A DNA stretch of 64,000 nt from Carallia brachiata (GCA_021464245.1 JADCRB010000154.1:103696-167695), one strand, 5' to 3'; positions 48,487 through 61,742 are shown, counted from the stretch's first letter. Made by a program: numbers and translations. Notes: a model not told the origin generated them from the sequence alone.

Positions 48487-50640
48487 AATAGTTGTTCCTT
48501 CTCTGCCTCACGTTTTTTCTTTTGCCTCAACCTCCTAATCTCAGCATTGCAGGAGCTGCGACCGCTGCTTGTTGAATCGCTACTTAGGCCGAAACTTCAG
48601 GCATAGAGAAGGTTTCTTATCGACCACGAGGTTTCCCGTCGACAACAATGACAGTAGTAGGAAAGCGATCGTTCACAGTACGGGGTGGGATAGTGTTGAG
48701 TCGACAATTCCATTAAGGCGAGTAGTGTTGAGTCGCCAATTCCGCCAAGCTTGTCAGAGTGGGAGAATGAGGTGAAGGGGGGTGGAATAGTTGAGTTCAC
48801 AGTATGGTGGTGGCAACAACAGTGGATGAAGTGGTGGTGGATGGTCAAGCAGAAGACGATCATATCTGGTGGCTAGGGCTGTTTTGTGGCCCCTTGTTAC
48901 TTTTTATATATCCAAGGTTATTTGGATCTTTTAACAGATTTTATTACTTTTGACTGATTATTGTTAGCATCAGAATGTGTTTAAGAATTTTTCAAACATT
49001 GATATTCAATTTGTATTTAATGGATACTTGAGTATGCCACATGCAATTTTTCCAAGGAGAAATCAGCTAATTAATTTGAAGAAGAAATCCTCTTTTCTCA
49101 AAAAAAAAAAAGGAAGAAGAAATACTCAAATCCTGCACGCAAACATGATATGCGCCTGTATGTCCGGAAAGATGCATGTGTAGATCAGGATTAGCACATT
49201 AAGCTTGGCTACGCATTAAGTGCAAATTAGGGGCTTGCTCTTACTGGCACATAGGGACCTGCATGTGAACCGCCTAACCATTAATGAATATTGGGATGTA
49301 TTTTTTGTTTTATTGCTATAATTTGCTCGTTGAAAAATAAGCCAAATTAAAAATTTTCAAACACATGCATTAATAGTCGTATATGTAAGTTATTAGCAAA
49401 ATACTTCTGAATGAAAAATAAAAGCATAACTATAAATAGAACTTTAGGATTTACCAAAAGGAAAATCATTAGGCGATGATTAGTGAATATAATTAAGGTA
49501 TTTAACTTTTTTTGAAAATATATTTTTTTGTTGAAAGATATAAATTGTATTTAGCAGAAAATATTGAGACAAATTATTACACGAATATATTTGTAATAGT
49601 TTATTGCAATATCCATCCAAAGGGCTTATATACATGTATGTACGACATAAACTATCAGATTTTTAGTTCTTCTGAATTCCAATCGCCTTCTTAGCAAGAA
49701 TATCGTAAAAACTACTAACTTTTTCTTGTGGAGAAAAGTCAATGCCATCTAGCCCTCTCAATTAGAAATTTACCTTTGACATTGATTTAATTGAATTTGT
49801 AATATTCACACTCTATATAGGAACTAAATTGTGGAGCATAATTGCTTATTGTATTTTTATTTTTTTTTACTTATGATGTTGATGTTGTAAATTTCTTCTA
49901 TGTGTCCCTTTTCTTTTTGTAATTTGTTAAGTATGAGAACCATATATTTTGAAAAAATATGTTTACCAAAAGAAATGTGTAGATATGACTTTTTCTAATT
50001 TCAAAATGGATCGTATGAATAATCTATTTCAGTTTTAGATCACTTAGCTTGGAGTCACATTTCACTAATCACTGTTAATCAGACTAGTTTTTTAATATAT
50101 TTTGAAGTACAAAGTGTAAATTATTATCGAAACCGAAATAGAATATGTTAAATGTAAGTTATTCTCTAAATTGTACATTTCAATCAAATATTCTCGTATT
50201 GCCTCGACATATTTCCAATCGATTGACCCATAACAATAACAATTTTATAGTCACTTTCAACTATCACTTAATAATATCTCTCCATTCTTTTGTTGATATG
50301 ATAAGTCTAATGAGTCCTTGACTTGTACAGATTTTTTTTTTTTTTGATGTAATCTAGTTAATTTTTGATTTTTCACTTTAGTTCTATATCTTAATGTTTT
50401 ATTCTGTTTGAGTTTTTTTTTTTTTTTGGATTGTTAAAAAACTATTCTTTAATGAATTGACTAAATTCTATCCTAAAATAGCCTCATATGGAACGACATG
50501 CAAAAAGGTATAGAAATCAAATGAGGAAGCACTAAGTAATACAATTATAATGAAAAAATCCAGAAAGGTTTAAAAATGAATTTTGGCTTATCCCTTTTCT
50601 TGACTAGTAAAAAATAATCTTACAGCTTCCTTATTGGCGT
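48487..50640. other. Intergenic DNA
   Basis: A GC-richer stretch (48540-48880) is open on both strands for 68-88 codons, but I cannot link it to a family; it may be leftover 5' LINE sequence. From 48900 onward it is AT-rich with no supported feature. Confidence 0.4.
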
Positions 50641-50649
50641 ATTTATCAA

Positions 50650-50935
50650 GGTATAGAAAGGTGAAAATCAAGTGTTATTTGTAGATTATGATTGGAGCAA
50701 TTTATTGACAATGCGGATGAAATTTTTATTTTCCTTTTTCTGGGTAGGTATAAAGAGCAACATCATTGACACTGCAGACATTGTTATAACAAAGCATTGC
50801 CACGAATGGCTTATTTCGTGTATACTAAGCAAGTGGTCTTGGTAGTAGCATTATCTTGTAGTCGTAGGTAACAATGCTGGATTATGGGCAAGTATTTCCT
50901 TCACAATGACGCTCATCAATTATATAAAACGTATC
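50650..50935 (+). pseudogene. Copy B of a decayed promoter/first-exon family
   Basis: It has TATAAAG at 50749-50755 and an ATG at 50806, 57 bp from TATA start to ATG, a normal spacing. The frame reads MAYFVYTKQVVLVVALSCSR then stops at TAA just past a CGTAG/GTAAC site. Shifting frame by one there gives VVVGNNAGLWASISFTMTL, so either a frameshift or an exon end occurs at that point. The start is signal-peptide-like. It is the best-preserved of the three copies. Confidence 0.45.
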
Positions 50936-51244
50936 TTGAAGATTATGCCTATTAATATAACATGCAGACTTTCGATAAGCTAAAAAACTAAATAAAATAA
51001 TTCTTTGAAAAAATTCAAATGAGGGATTGAATACTTAATTTATACACGACTTTCTCTGTGCGCCTAACAATATAGCTTTTCGAAAAATCTCTCAATTGGC
51101 ATAAAACGGTAAGATGTTCTTATTTTTTTTAAATGACAACTTTTAAAGTATTTGAAATTAGAAGCTAAAATTATTTGATTATAATTTGTAACTTTAATTA
51201 TTAAATTGCTTCATAATAATATTCAATTTAAATTTATAATGTAG

Positions 51245-51510
51245 AAATGTTATTTTCTTTTACTAAAAAATGAGCATTTACTTCTAAATTTTAGCTTCAT
51301 TATTGATGGGAGATTATTAATTGGTATGTGAGAGTACATACAAAAGAACCTATCCTAAGCTTTTTCACCTATATATATAGATACGGAAATGTTACTTTTC
51401 TTTTGCTAAGAAAATGATCAATTACTTATAAATTTTAGCTTCATTATTGATGGGAGATTATTTATTGGTATGAGAGAGTAGAGACAAAAGAACCTTTCCA
51501 AAGATTTTTA
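51245..51510 (+). repeat. Imperfect tandem duplication, period ~143 bp
   Basis: Copies beginning aaatgttattttcttttact (51245) and aaatgttacttttcttttgc (51388) both continue through AAATTTTAGCTTCATTATTG, ATGGGAGATTATT and ACAAAAGAACCT. Identity is high but not perfect. Confidence 0.8.
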
Positions 51511-51535
51511 ACCTAAAAATAAAGGACTAGATGCC

Positions 51536-51605
51536 ATATATATATATATATATACATCATTGTGATTAATTTTCTTAAATTTAAAACTACCTGCGAATTA
51601 AAAGT

Positions 51606-51644
<39 letters not shown>
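51536..51644. repeat. Two AT microsatellites
   Basis: Alternating AT tracts at 51536-51554 and 51609-51644 (36 bp, perfect) are separated by 54 bp of AT-rich DNA. Confidence 0.95.
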
Positions 51645-51648
<4 letters not shown>

Positions 51649-52204
51649 ACAAGGTACAATATTGTCTTTTTCATTTTTTTATCATTAATGTTAATTATAT
51701 TACTGTTATCTCTTTCATTCTCTCATATAGGCTCAGTATGTGAAAAAGAACGCTTTTGAGAGAATTGCAATTATTTGCGAAACTCAACACATGACATGTA
51801 GACGTGCCTCGTTTGCAATTTAGCATATTCCCATCAGAGTCGGCTGACCACTACCTATATTTGTTTATAAAAACTTATTGATTCATTTTCTGGAAAACAA
51901 AATATGTTGCTTGGTCTATGATAACATTTTTTTAAAACCTTAATTTTTTTTTTTTTTTAAATGGACTCGAAACCTTATGTTTTCATGTTTTACAGGTAAG
52001 TTATTTAACAAGTAATTTTTTTGTGACAAATAAGGGTGATGCTCTTACGTAAATTTAGCCTTAAGTAAGCGCATAGGGATGCAATATCTCCAAACGTGAT
52101 AAGTAGCAATATACCTCCATGCACCTGTTATATATGTTTCCTGGTGGCCAAAAAAAAAAAAAAAATCTCCTCATTTGCGTTTTAGTTCAGTGTTGTCATT
52201 TGTG

Positions 52205-52700
52205 GCAACTTTATCAAGGTACGATAAGAAGAAAATCAAGCGTCATTTGCAGATTATAATTGGAGCAATTTATTGACAATAAGGATGAAATTTTTATTTT
52301 CCTTTTTGGGTAGGTATAATGGCAACGTTATTGACACTGTGGACATTGTTATAACAGAGAATTTCCCGAATGGCTTATTTCATAAAAATACTAAGTAAGA
52401 GGCCATAGTAGTAGCATTTTCTCGTAGACGTAGGTAACGGTGTTGGATTATTGTCAATTATTTCCTTCACAATAACACTCATCAGGTTTCCATAGTTCTA
52501 TCACTTTAAGACACGATCCTGAGAAGGCACCTTCTCCTGTATCACATTCACAGGTAATGAAACAAACAGCGGAAACACACGACAACGATGAAGAGTATTT
52601 TGCTCTTTTCCAAGTGCAACTAGCGACAGTAGCACTTTTCCTTTTTCTTAGGAAACAAAACTTCTCTACCAAGCGTTTTGCCTTGTGAGAGATTTCTTTG
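52205..52700 (+). pseudogene. Copy C of a decayed promoter/first-exon family
   Basis: It shares cagattataattggagcaat and GAAATTTTTATTTTCCTTTT with copy B, has a weakened TATA (TATAAT, 52315-52320) and an ATG at 52370. The frame stops at TAG after 12 codons. Downstream it extends further than copy B (cactcatcaggtttccatag, then CACATTCACAGGTAATG, which resembles a splice donor, then TTTCCAAGTGCAACT) and matches copy A there. A 72-codon minus-strand frame (52454-52672) overlaps but starts at TTG and is not supported. Confidence 0.4.
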
Positions 52701-53069
52701 CCTTCTTGCAGTCTTGTCTCTCATTAAATATGAGTTTTTTTCAACTAGTTTGGAGTGAGGTTTGCCATTCTCTTTTGTCGTGCGTTTTCTTATAATGGAG
52801 AATCAATCTCCTTCGAAAGCAGCTGCAGAGGATATTATTAAAGAGCACCAATACATATTTAAAATGTTATTGTCTCGAATGGTATTTCTATTAAAACTAA
52901 ATTCAATATTTTTGAAACGAAACTACTAATTTTTTAATGTAAACATAATAGGTATTTCAAAAATAATCAATTTTATTTAAAAAATATTAATTTTAATTTC
53001 AATCGAAACACCGTCCGAGATGCCAATACTTATGATATCTCTTAGAACACTAACATTTTTTCATTATTA

Positions 53070-55215
53070 AATTGCAGCCAGAAGGTCCTAATGCTTCCAA
53101 TCACCCTCGGAAATGTCTGGATCTCGTAGGTGGTCTTTGGACCGAAAAACCATTCAGTTCAAAGGCTTTTCTTAACGCCATTCGTCTGGCTCGGAAACCA
53201 AAAAAATCAATGGGAGCAAGGGAGCTGGATGGGAATTTTTTTGTGCTTTCATTTTTCAAGCGCCATGGACATGCGTTTTGTCCTGCATAACGGACCTTAG
53301 TCCTTTGATAAGCACATTCTCTTGTTACAGGCGTTGAGGGGAGATGAACAACCATCGAAGATAAAGCTATTTTAGACTTTGTTTTGGGTCCGAGCAGATG
53401 ACCTTCCCATGAATGTAATGAGCTACTGTTGTGGCCCTCGGTAATAAAATCGGGGCTTTCATGGAGATCGACGAAAAAGGCTTGGGACGGTGGGCAAGAT
53501 TTATTTGCTTCCGTGTGTGAATAAATCCGACAATAGTGAGTCAGTTAGTACCTCACATGAACATAAAAGAAGTAGACAGGACAATGATGCTTTTTTTTTT
53601 ATACTCTCTCTCAATCTATATCGGTGGAGGGTACACAGCACAGCCCTACCCAGCAGCCATCATTCTTCTAAGCTAGAACTGTCGATGGCTGGGAACACCC
53701 CAAGCAGTCAATAGAGTTTGGAAGCTCATTATGACGAAACAGGATCTGTCCATACTGATGTGGGAAGCATTGGTGAGTGTTTCATATTTTTTCTGAGTCA
53801 TTATTTTGTTCTAGAGACACCATTAATATCACCTCGGTGTTAGGTTGCATTCAGTCAAAGGTTTTATAGGAGATGAATCATTTATTATTGAGGCCCTTCA
53901 CTAGTGAAGAGGTCCTTTTGATCTTAAGGCAAATGCATCTGTCGAAAGCACCCGAACCTGATGGACTGTCAGCTTCTTTCTATTAGTCTTTTTTGGTGTA
54001 TTGTGGGTGAAGATGTGGTGCGAATGGTGCTTGAAATTCTTAATGGCAGGGGGATCCGACTCCTCCGAATCGAACAAATACTGTATCGATCCCTAAGGTT
54101 TCTTTCCTTCACATTGCAAAGACTTTCCCTCGATAGGTCTTTGAAATATTATTACGAAAAATTGTTACGAAATCTATTGCCAACAAGTTGAAGCTTATTC
54201 TTCTTCCAGTCATTTCTAAAAGTCAAAGTGCATTTACAGATAATGTTTTAATTGCATATGAATCTTTTTATGTTCTACAACATAAATATTCGGAGAGATA
54301 GGGAACATGGCACTCAAATCAGACATGAGTAAAGCCTATAACCTCGTAGAGTGGTCTTTTCTAGAAGCTATCATGATTAGACTGGATTTTCATTCTGATT
54401 GTGTTAGCCTTATTATGTGATGTTTATCTACTATCACTTACTCTGTTCTTGTGAACCCTGTACTGCAATGGAGTTTCATTCTATCTCAAGGGTTGAGACA
54501 AGGTGGTCCTCTCTTCCTTTTTTATTTATTATTTGTGCAGAAGGCTTCTCTACTTTGCTTAACTCGGCCAATTCAAAAGGAAGATTGCAAGGCTTCCAAT
54601 TGTGCCGTCAAGCCCCACTTTTCTCGTATTTAACTTTTTGCTTATAATAGCCTTATTTTTTCTTTTTGCTTCTGTCGATGAATGTCGGTGCTTATGGAGC
54701 TTCTCAATCAAGTATGAGAATGCTTCATGCCAAAATATTAATCTTGATAAGACAGACCTCCTTTTGTAGCCGTAATGTACGTGTAAAGATTAAAAATGCA
54801 ATCTAGGATTGTTTTAATATCATGGCAGCTGGGAGTCGAAAAAAATGTTTTGGCCTACATATGAGCATCAGTTATTCGAAGAACAGGGTCTTCAATCTTC
54901 TTCTTGACAGGGTGAGAAAGAAATTACAAGGGTGAAAGGAGAGATTCTTTCCTAAGACGAGTAAAGAAATATTGATTAAAGTAGTGATTCAAGTCATTCA
55001 CATATATTGTATGAGTTGCTTCTTATTACCCCAGGGCCTTTGCTTTGAATTGGCTTTAATGGCTAATAAATTTTAGTGGGGCAGCCTGGAAGAATCTCGG
55101 AAGGTACATTAGGCCTCTTGGGATCGGCTAGCTGTGTCAAAGGCGATGGGGGGACTGGAATTTCGTGATTTCCCTGAAAATAATCTCGGGGTGTTGGGCC
55201 CCTACTTGTCAGATG
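53070..55215 (+). pseudogene. LINE (L1-type) with ORF1 and RT but no endonuclease
   Basis: ORF1 opens with a DUF4283-type block: LVGGLWTEKPFSSKAFLNAI and GARELDGNFFVLSFF (53115-53255), then GDEQPSKIK-type and GRWARF-like readings to about 53510. By about 53930 it is already in RT: MHLSKAPEPDGLSASFYQ, KSIANKLKLILLPVISKSQS (about 54165-54225), MALKSDMSKAYNLVEWSF (54307-54360), GLRQGGPLFLF (54493-54525) and a late block FPKTSKEILIKVVIQVIH (about 54950-55000) with GLEFRDFPENN (55150-55182). The AP endonuclease that should sit between ORF1 and RT is absent. Stops and frameshifts occur throughout. It ends near 55215, about 600 bp from the 3' end of the auxilin-like gene, in convergent orientation. 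Confidence 0.85.
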
Positions 55216-55811
55216 TCCATGCCCATTCATGTGATTCGCTAGGCTTGCGTATTGCTTGCTTTTATTGTCTTATGGATAGATATGATTTGCTTCTTTCTAT
55301 TTTGATAAATGTACACCACACCTTGGTTGATGAATTCCTAACACCAGGCAAATCTCGACGAAAAAAATGACAGTTGAAAAGTAATCAAATTGACATACCT
55401 TGATTCCATCTAATTTCACAAATTGGGACTAAGGATTGAATTTTAGACTTGAAACTAAAATTTCGTACGCACATTTCACACCAGTGTTCTTCCATAAGCT
55501 TGCAAAGACTATTTTCCTTGGGGACCTCGTTCATAAATATGTGGTAGCCATCTAGTTATAGAATTTCTGCTAGACACTGTATTGGGTATACGATATTGAA
55601 TATATCTAGTTTTGCCATTGTAGATGCATAATTCTGCTTCTGTAAGTCAAAATAGCACAGGCAACATTCCACTCATAAAAGCTTTCTTTCATTGGTTTAA
55701 ACGAATAAACAAAGGAATGTGTGCAGTAATTACTTGCTTGTGTGCCCAATGACTACAATTTTTTTGTATTTCACCAACGGTAAATGCAATCTTGAGGATA
55801 GTGGGAACTGT
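55216..55811 (-). other. 3' flank of the auxilin-like gene
   Basis: There is no coding signal. It likely contains the 3'UTR, since the TAG stop is at 55814-55812. No unambiguous AATAAA polyadenylation signal was fixed. Confidence 0.35.
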
Positions 55812-58800
55812 CTACCGTTCTTCAGCACTGAATCTGTTCCAAGCCTCCTGGGGACAAAAGAATTAATTTTTAAGGGTTAGCGAACTCATCACAAAGAATG
55901 ATAACCGTCATTCAACCTTTATTGAACGGATCAAATATGATCCCGTGTGCAAACGTACAAGTAGAAAACCTAATCATAGTTCTGCATAGTCCCATTATAG
56001 GGAGAAAGTAAGGATACAGGCTGTAGCACACCTGCAGAAGATCGAAAACCTTCTCGCATGTGTATTTTTGCTGTATGCTTGCACCTCTTTGCTGCAACTT
56101 ATCAGGGTGCACGCACAGAGTGGCCTTTCGGTAAGCTTTTTTCACAGCAGCGGCTGATATAAGATCTATCAACGGAATTGGCTGCCAGCCACTCTCAGGG
56201 CTGAGGATCTGCAAGCACAGGGAATCCAGTGAAAACATTCAGCCACCTTAGAGATTGATCTATACATTGTCAGCACAACTGGACCCTTTTTTAATATAAT
56301 TGAGCATTTAATTGTTTCAAATGATGAATATTTGAAATGTATTTCAAACTAAAAAACAATAACAAAAGCAGATTCATATGGAGGCTAACAGTCAGTACAT
56401 ATTGTAGTGTTGAAAGCAGGGCTCGCAGATTCCTTTCCTTGCCACTTGACCACCTCTTGATCTCAGCATCCAAAGTTTCTGCTAGTCTCTGTCGGTAAAT
56501 TCAATTTAAGTCAGTGATGACAATATCCAAAACACAATCGAGGACTTTTCAGATCAGTTTAAATAAACAATTACATTTTTTTCTGCTTGTTCTTTCTGAG
56601 CAAGAAGATCTCGCATGTTCTTCTCTGCAAGAGCTTTTGCCTGAAATATATAGACACAACATAAATGTTTATTCAAAAGTCCGATATTTGGATCCAAATA
56701 TCTGCATCGGAATAAAGAATCCTACCGCACGCTCTGCTGTCCGTTGTTGTCTTTCTAAAGACTCTTTAAACATTTGACCTGATTCATTGTCTTCGCCTTT
56801 AGATCTGTTGGTGCCGTAGAAAACTACACAAATCAAACAATAATTATTTTAGGAGCAGGCTTAGTAGGAAACAAAATATAAATATGTTCTCTAATGAAAA
56901 ATGAAGATAATGATGTTCTGACTTCTGACGACATAAGCATAAATTACAGCATGACATACCTCCATTTTGGGCAGAACTTGAATATCTTGCACTACTGGAA
57001 TGACCTGTTTCTTGAAACTGTTGACCCTGCAAGAGGTTATTTCTATCATTAGGCTTTCACTCAACTGAATTACAATGCCTTATGGACAACAACAAAAAAT
57101 TATATAAAAAGACAGTAAAGACACCCACAATAGATTTTGCTCTATTATCTCTTGAAGCGCCAGAATGCTCAACCGAGAACTTTTCCGTGCGGCTCCTTGC
57201 CTTCTGAGACAGTGCCTTTTCTAGTAATCGCTCCCTGGCCTCTGCAGTTGCTCGCTCTACTGCAGCTCGTTCAGCTTTCAATTTTGCTTCCATGGAAGCC
57301 TTCTCAACTGCTGACTTATGATTAGCTTGTGCGGAAGTCTTTTCTAACCTGTCATAGGACTCTGGCCTAGTCTTTTTATGAACTTCCTTAGCAGCTCTCT
57401 CAGCTGCAGCCTGTTCTGCACGTTCTCTGGCTTCAGCAAAAGCCCTTTCACGAGCTTCTCGGATAGCTCTTTCAACAGCAATTCTCTCCTTTTCTTTTTC
57501 CATGTCCCTCCCTTTTTTTTCTTCCTTTATTTTAGTGTGCTGGCTATCCATCTCCTCTTCCTTTTGCAGGATATCTTTAACTTCATTCTCCTCCACTCTA
57601 ACGGTTACGTGATCATCCTGTTTTTTATCAGTGATTTGGCTTATTTTCTCCTCGGGACATATTTTTACGATCCTTTCATTCCCTTTAAACACACAAGGTT
57701 GCTGATTTCCCTTCATGACCACCTCACTATCCATCTGTGTTTTGTCATAAGAACATTCAAAATCATCGCCATCTTCTTCTTGAGAAGTAGCAACCGTAGG
57801 CTCCTCATTTTCCTCATCAATTTCTTCTAGTTCAAAAGTCACTTCTTCAACATGATTGCCTGCATCATATATTGCCGTAGATTCCATCCCATCAGCCAAC
57901 CATCTTTCCCCATGACTATTAACTACAATATTCTCATTGCCAAATTCAGGCTCATTCACATCCTTGTCATTTATGTCCAATTCAAAAGATACTTCATCAA
58001 CATCCTTCTTTTGACTGCTGACTCTTGTGTATTCTGCTGCAGGATCTTCTTCTTGTTTGTGCTCAAGGTTGAAGTCAGTTTCACCCACAAAGGCCCCATT
58101 TTTTACACTGAATTCTGCCTGGGACATCGTTTCCATCTTAATCCCATCAAGACCTATGAAATTTTGACCTAGGCCACCGGTTCCATGATTCTCATCCACA
58201 TCCAGAGCATTTGCATCTTCAACTAATTTTGATTCTTTTCCACTCTCTTGGGTTTCAGAGGGAACTTCTGTTACCTCCATGTTCCTCCCATCATCTTCAA
58301 CTTTCTGCATCACTTCAGTTACCTCCACACCTTCAAAATGTCTTTCATGTCCATAAGCTTCACAAGGTCCATCTAGATTCTCAGCTTCATCCTGCTTGTA
58401 TTCATCTTCATCAACTTCAACATTCTCCCCTTGGAATGGGAAAGCCTGATGACTCACTTCTGTTTTATTCTCTTCTGCATTTGGGAGAATCTCTGGATTT
58501 GTTTTCTCTGTTTCTCGCCCTTGACAAGTCCCTTCCTGTATCCTCTCAGTTTGATTCATCCAAAGACTTTTTTCAAGTAACTTCTCATTCTCTCTGTCCT
58601 CTTCCAACTTCTTGGTCTTCTTTCCTATCGCGGCATAGTCTCCAAGTCTCTTCTCGTTTGCGTCTTTGTCCGGAAGGCCATTAAATCTCCTATTAATTGT
58701 CCCCTGTTCATGAGCTTCAGCCAACATCTCCTCTGCATCCCCTCCCTTCGGTCCCTTCAGGATATAATTTTGTTTATTATCATTCGATTCATAGTTCCAG

Positions 58801-61712
58801 CCCTCTTCTTGTTTATCTTCGCAATCTACGGTCCCCCACACTTCTTTATATCTCATCTCATTTTCTTCAATTTCCAGCCTTTCATTATCCGCACTGATAC
58901 AACCTTCAACACTTCTATTCCCCATTGCTTCTTGAGTATGTGTCTGACCCTGTTTATTATGAATATCGACCTGACCCTGAGACTTTTCTGGGTTCTCCAT
59001 ATCTGCATCCTCATCCAACTTCTGGATGTCAAAGTTTTCATTTTCTTCCAGTTCCTTAAGCATTTCCTTATTGCTTTCATATTGTACCTGCTCAAAGGTC
59101 ACTTTAGGAGTTTGACAACATTCTCCATGGTCACAGGCAACACTTAATTTTGGTTCCTTTTCTTCCTGATGTACCGCTTGAGCTGACTTGATATCGTCTA
59201 CATGCTTGTCGCACTCAAATGCTTCTCCCACCCACTTTAGTTCACTTGCAACGTTCTCCGGCTGAGGAGACTCTAATGAAGCCTTTGATTCCTTTCCATG
59301 CTCCTTCAGCATTTCCATGTTTTCATTGGCTGCCATCTTCTCCCTCCACTTACTTTTATGTTAGATGGTGTCCTGTCCTTTGCAAGGTCTGCCTGACCAA
59401 ACTCCAATCTTGTTCCCCTGTTTTCTCTGCCAGAAATTTCTGAAGACTCTTCAGGTGTTTGTCCATCATCTGCTTCTTTTGGCCCATGATGCATTTGAGC
59501 AGAGTTGACCACCATGTTGCGAGTTCCTGTAGCCTCTCTGGTAAAACTTTTCATAATAGAAGAATTATTCTCATCCCTGATATCCGGATTTAGTTGGCTT
59601 TCTTTCGTATCATTGCACTCTGAAAAGCCCGAAAAAAGCTGCTTTGGAGAGTCCTCTTTTGCATGCTTTTCCTGCAACTCTCTTTCTTCTGATTTTTTCA
59701 CTTTTTCTTCCATTTTAGCCTCTTTCTTCTGCTTTTGAACCATTACTGAAAATCAGCTTCTCAACCTTGAAACCACCAATAGACTTCCTTCTTTCCATCA
59801 ATTCTTTTGCGATCTTAATCTTTGCTTGAGCCTCTTCTATTGCCTTCCTCACAGCGGCTGCCGAGGCAGCAGCAGCTGAATTTGCATCCAGCTCCTCTTC
59901 AAAGAAATGTGCCGAATGATCATTAGCAGCTCCAGAAGCATCATTTCTGGAAACCCCAAACTTCGAATTGGTTGGCATACTGGACCCTCTCTTTCTATTA
60001 AACAAGTTAGCTGGTGTGCCTGAAGGTTGAGGCATTGTTGATGGATGGGTACACGGGTCAATTTCAAATGCATCAAAAGATATATCATTTGAAATGGATC
60101 TATTCCGCGTTGAATATTTGTGAAGCCTGGCATGACTCTTAGCAGCATTTTCTGCTGCAGCACCTCCAGGTTGTGGACCTGACACCGTTTTCCTCAGTGG
60201 TTTCCCTTCCTTCAACCCATCAACGAAATTTGAACCTATATGAGCATCAGACAGTACTGAATTTACTGGCTTGCCACCTTCAGTCTTATGCAAGGGAGTG
60301 GTTTCCTCAATTAAGTGAGTATAACCAGGAATGGCACCGAGTTGAGCAATATGTGTGGTTCCATCATCCTCATCTTTCTTCCGTAGGTTGGTTTTATGAT
60401 AGGAAACATTGAAATGCTTAACGCCATCAAACAACTGGAAACATGCTTCTTCTAATGGTTCTTGTTTCTCTTCAGAAGGAAGTGGATGTTCTGATCCTGC
60501 AGAGTCGAATCTTGCTTCACCTGAAGCCCTACATCATTTAAAAAATGTAGGCATTAGGCCCTTCTCCCATTACTTTTTGACCTCCACAAGATTGAATCAA
60601 TAAAATTTTTCTATCTCTGGAGATCATCATAGACAAGGAAAAAAAAGATATATACAGATGAGGGAAGAAGCACCAATAGATCCACAACAAACGTCGAGCA
60701 TGCTTTCCTAAATCCAAAAAGAAGCCTCCACAAGTCTACTTGCTTTCAAAACAAACGTATAAAACTAGTGAAAAAAAAACAGTTCTTTTTCATATGTCCC
60801 ACACTGACATAAACATCAAATGGTTTTCGTGCCATTACCTAGGACATACACAGCGTTCTGTGTTGTTAAATTCGTCAAAACAAAAGCTCCCAGTTTCCTC
60901 AAGAAAGCCAGTCTACGAGGAGGGATTGCATTTGATACCCAGAGAAGTGAGAACCCCTTTTTCTTTGCCCGTGAAAATAGAAAAGAACAGCCTGTTTATG
61001 TGTTTCCATGGGCCTCCCCAAATTCCAACCAACGACTCTATTTTTCAAAATTGGTCCCTTGAACCCTTCTCATTTCACTGAAAAGTGACGCGGAGGGTTT
61101 AAGGACTTTTGACCAAACCAAATTAACATACCGTAAACCCTCTACTAAAATCAGCTCACGCCCACTAACTAAAAAAGACTGAAATCCTCTCTTGACGGTA
61201 AATGTACCAAATCATAAGCTTCAACATTTTCGCTCCTCTCTCACTCAAACCAACAAAGACCCATGTTAACCCAGAGTTCATACAACCGAAAGATACTCTA
61301 CAGAGAGTCTAATGCCAACTGGTAAAAATGTTTTTAAAAAAAAAAAAATTATAACATACTGAGGATGTGGTGGTGGAGAAGAAATGTTGTTGGCTTTCTT
61401 TGGTTTCTCAAACAGCTGATCGTAAGGCACAGCAAACTCTGCATCTCCGAAGCCGCCAAAAACGTTCGAGTAATCGACCTGGGAGTTCCGTACATCGGCC
61501 GAAGCCCGTTTGTCGTTGAACTCGGGAATATCCAGAATCGGAATCGAGGAAGCGCCGTAGCCACCGAATATCTCCTTGTAGTCCTCCACTCGAGACCCGA
61601 GCTTCACCGGACCGCCGAAAACGCCGTCGTAAGCATGTTTCACGGCCAAGCCACGGCCGTTGGTCAGCTTCTTGGAGAAGGCAGCGGCCGGGGAGACTTG
61701 CTGATACTCCAT
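55812..61712 (-). CDS. AUL1: Auxilin-like J-domain protein (clathrin uncoating), with two frame breaks
   Basis: Eight exons (minus): 61712-61360, 60528-57129, 57026-56960, 56823-56726, 56640-56575, 56488-56399, 56208-56032 and 55847-55812, all GT-AG, total 4287 nt or 1428 aa. The start is [12 protein letters not shown]; an in-frame ATG at 61742 would add 10 residues. Exon 1 has [20 protein letters not shown] and NVFGGFGD, the FGG-type motifs of plant auxilin-likes. The middle is acidic; near the end of exon 2 is a long charged helix ([20 protein letters not shown] region). The C-terminus has [27 protein letters not shown] and a J-domain with HPD at 1392-1394. Auxilins recruit Hsc70 to strip clathrin from vesicles; size and order fit Arabidopsis AUL1. 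As written, exon 2 hits TAA at 59717-59715 (388 aa, no J-domain); a frame shifted by one carries coding-like sequence until about 59340, then the first frame resumes. Confidence 0.88.
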
Positions 61713-61742
61713 CTCATTAGAAAGAAAAACGAACAGACACAA

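Noticed and set aside
57378..59147. Plus-strand frames of 66-157 codons opposite the auxilin-like exon 2
   Set aside because: They are antisense shadows of a long acidic coding exon, with no promoter or family match.
59306..59743. Treating the shifted-frame block of the auxilin-like exon as an intron
   Set aside because: It is open for about 145 codons with the same charged composition as its flanks, is not AT-rich like the gene's introns, and no good donor/acceptor pair keeps the conserved sequence on both sides.
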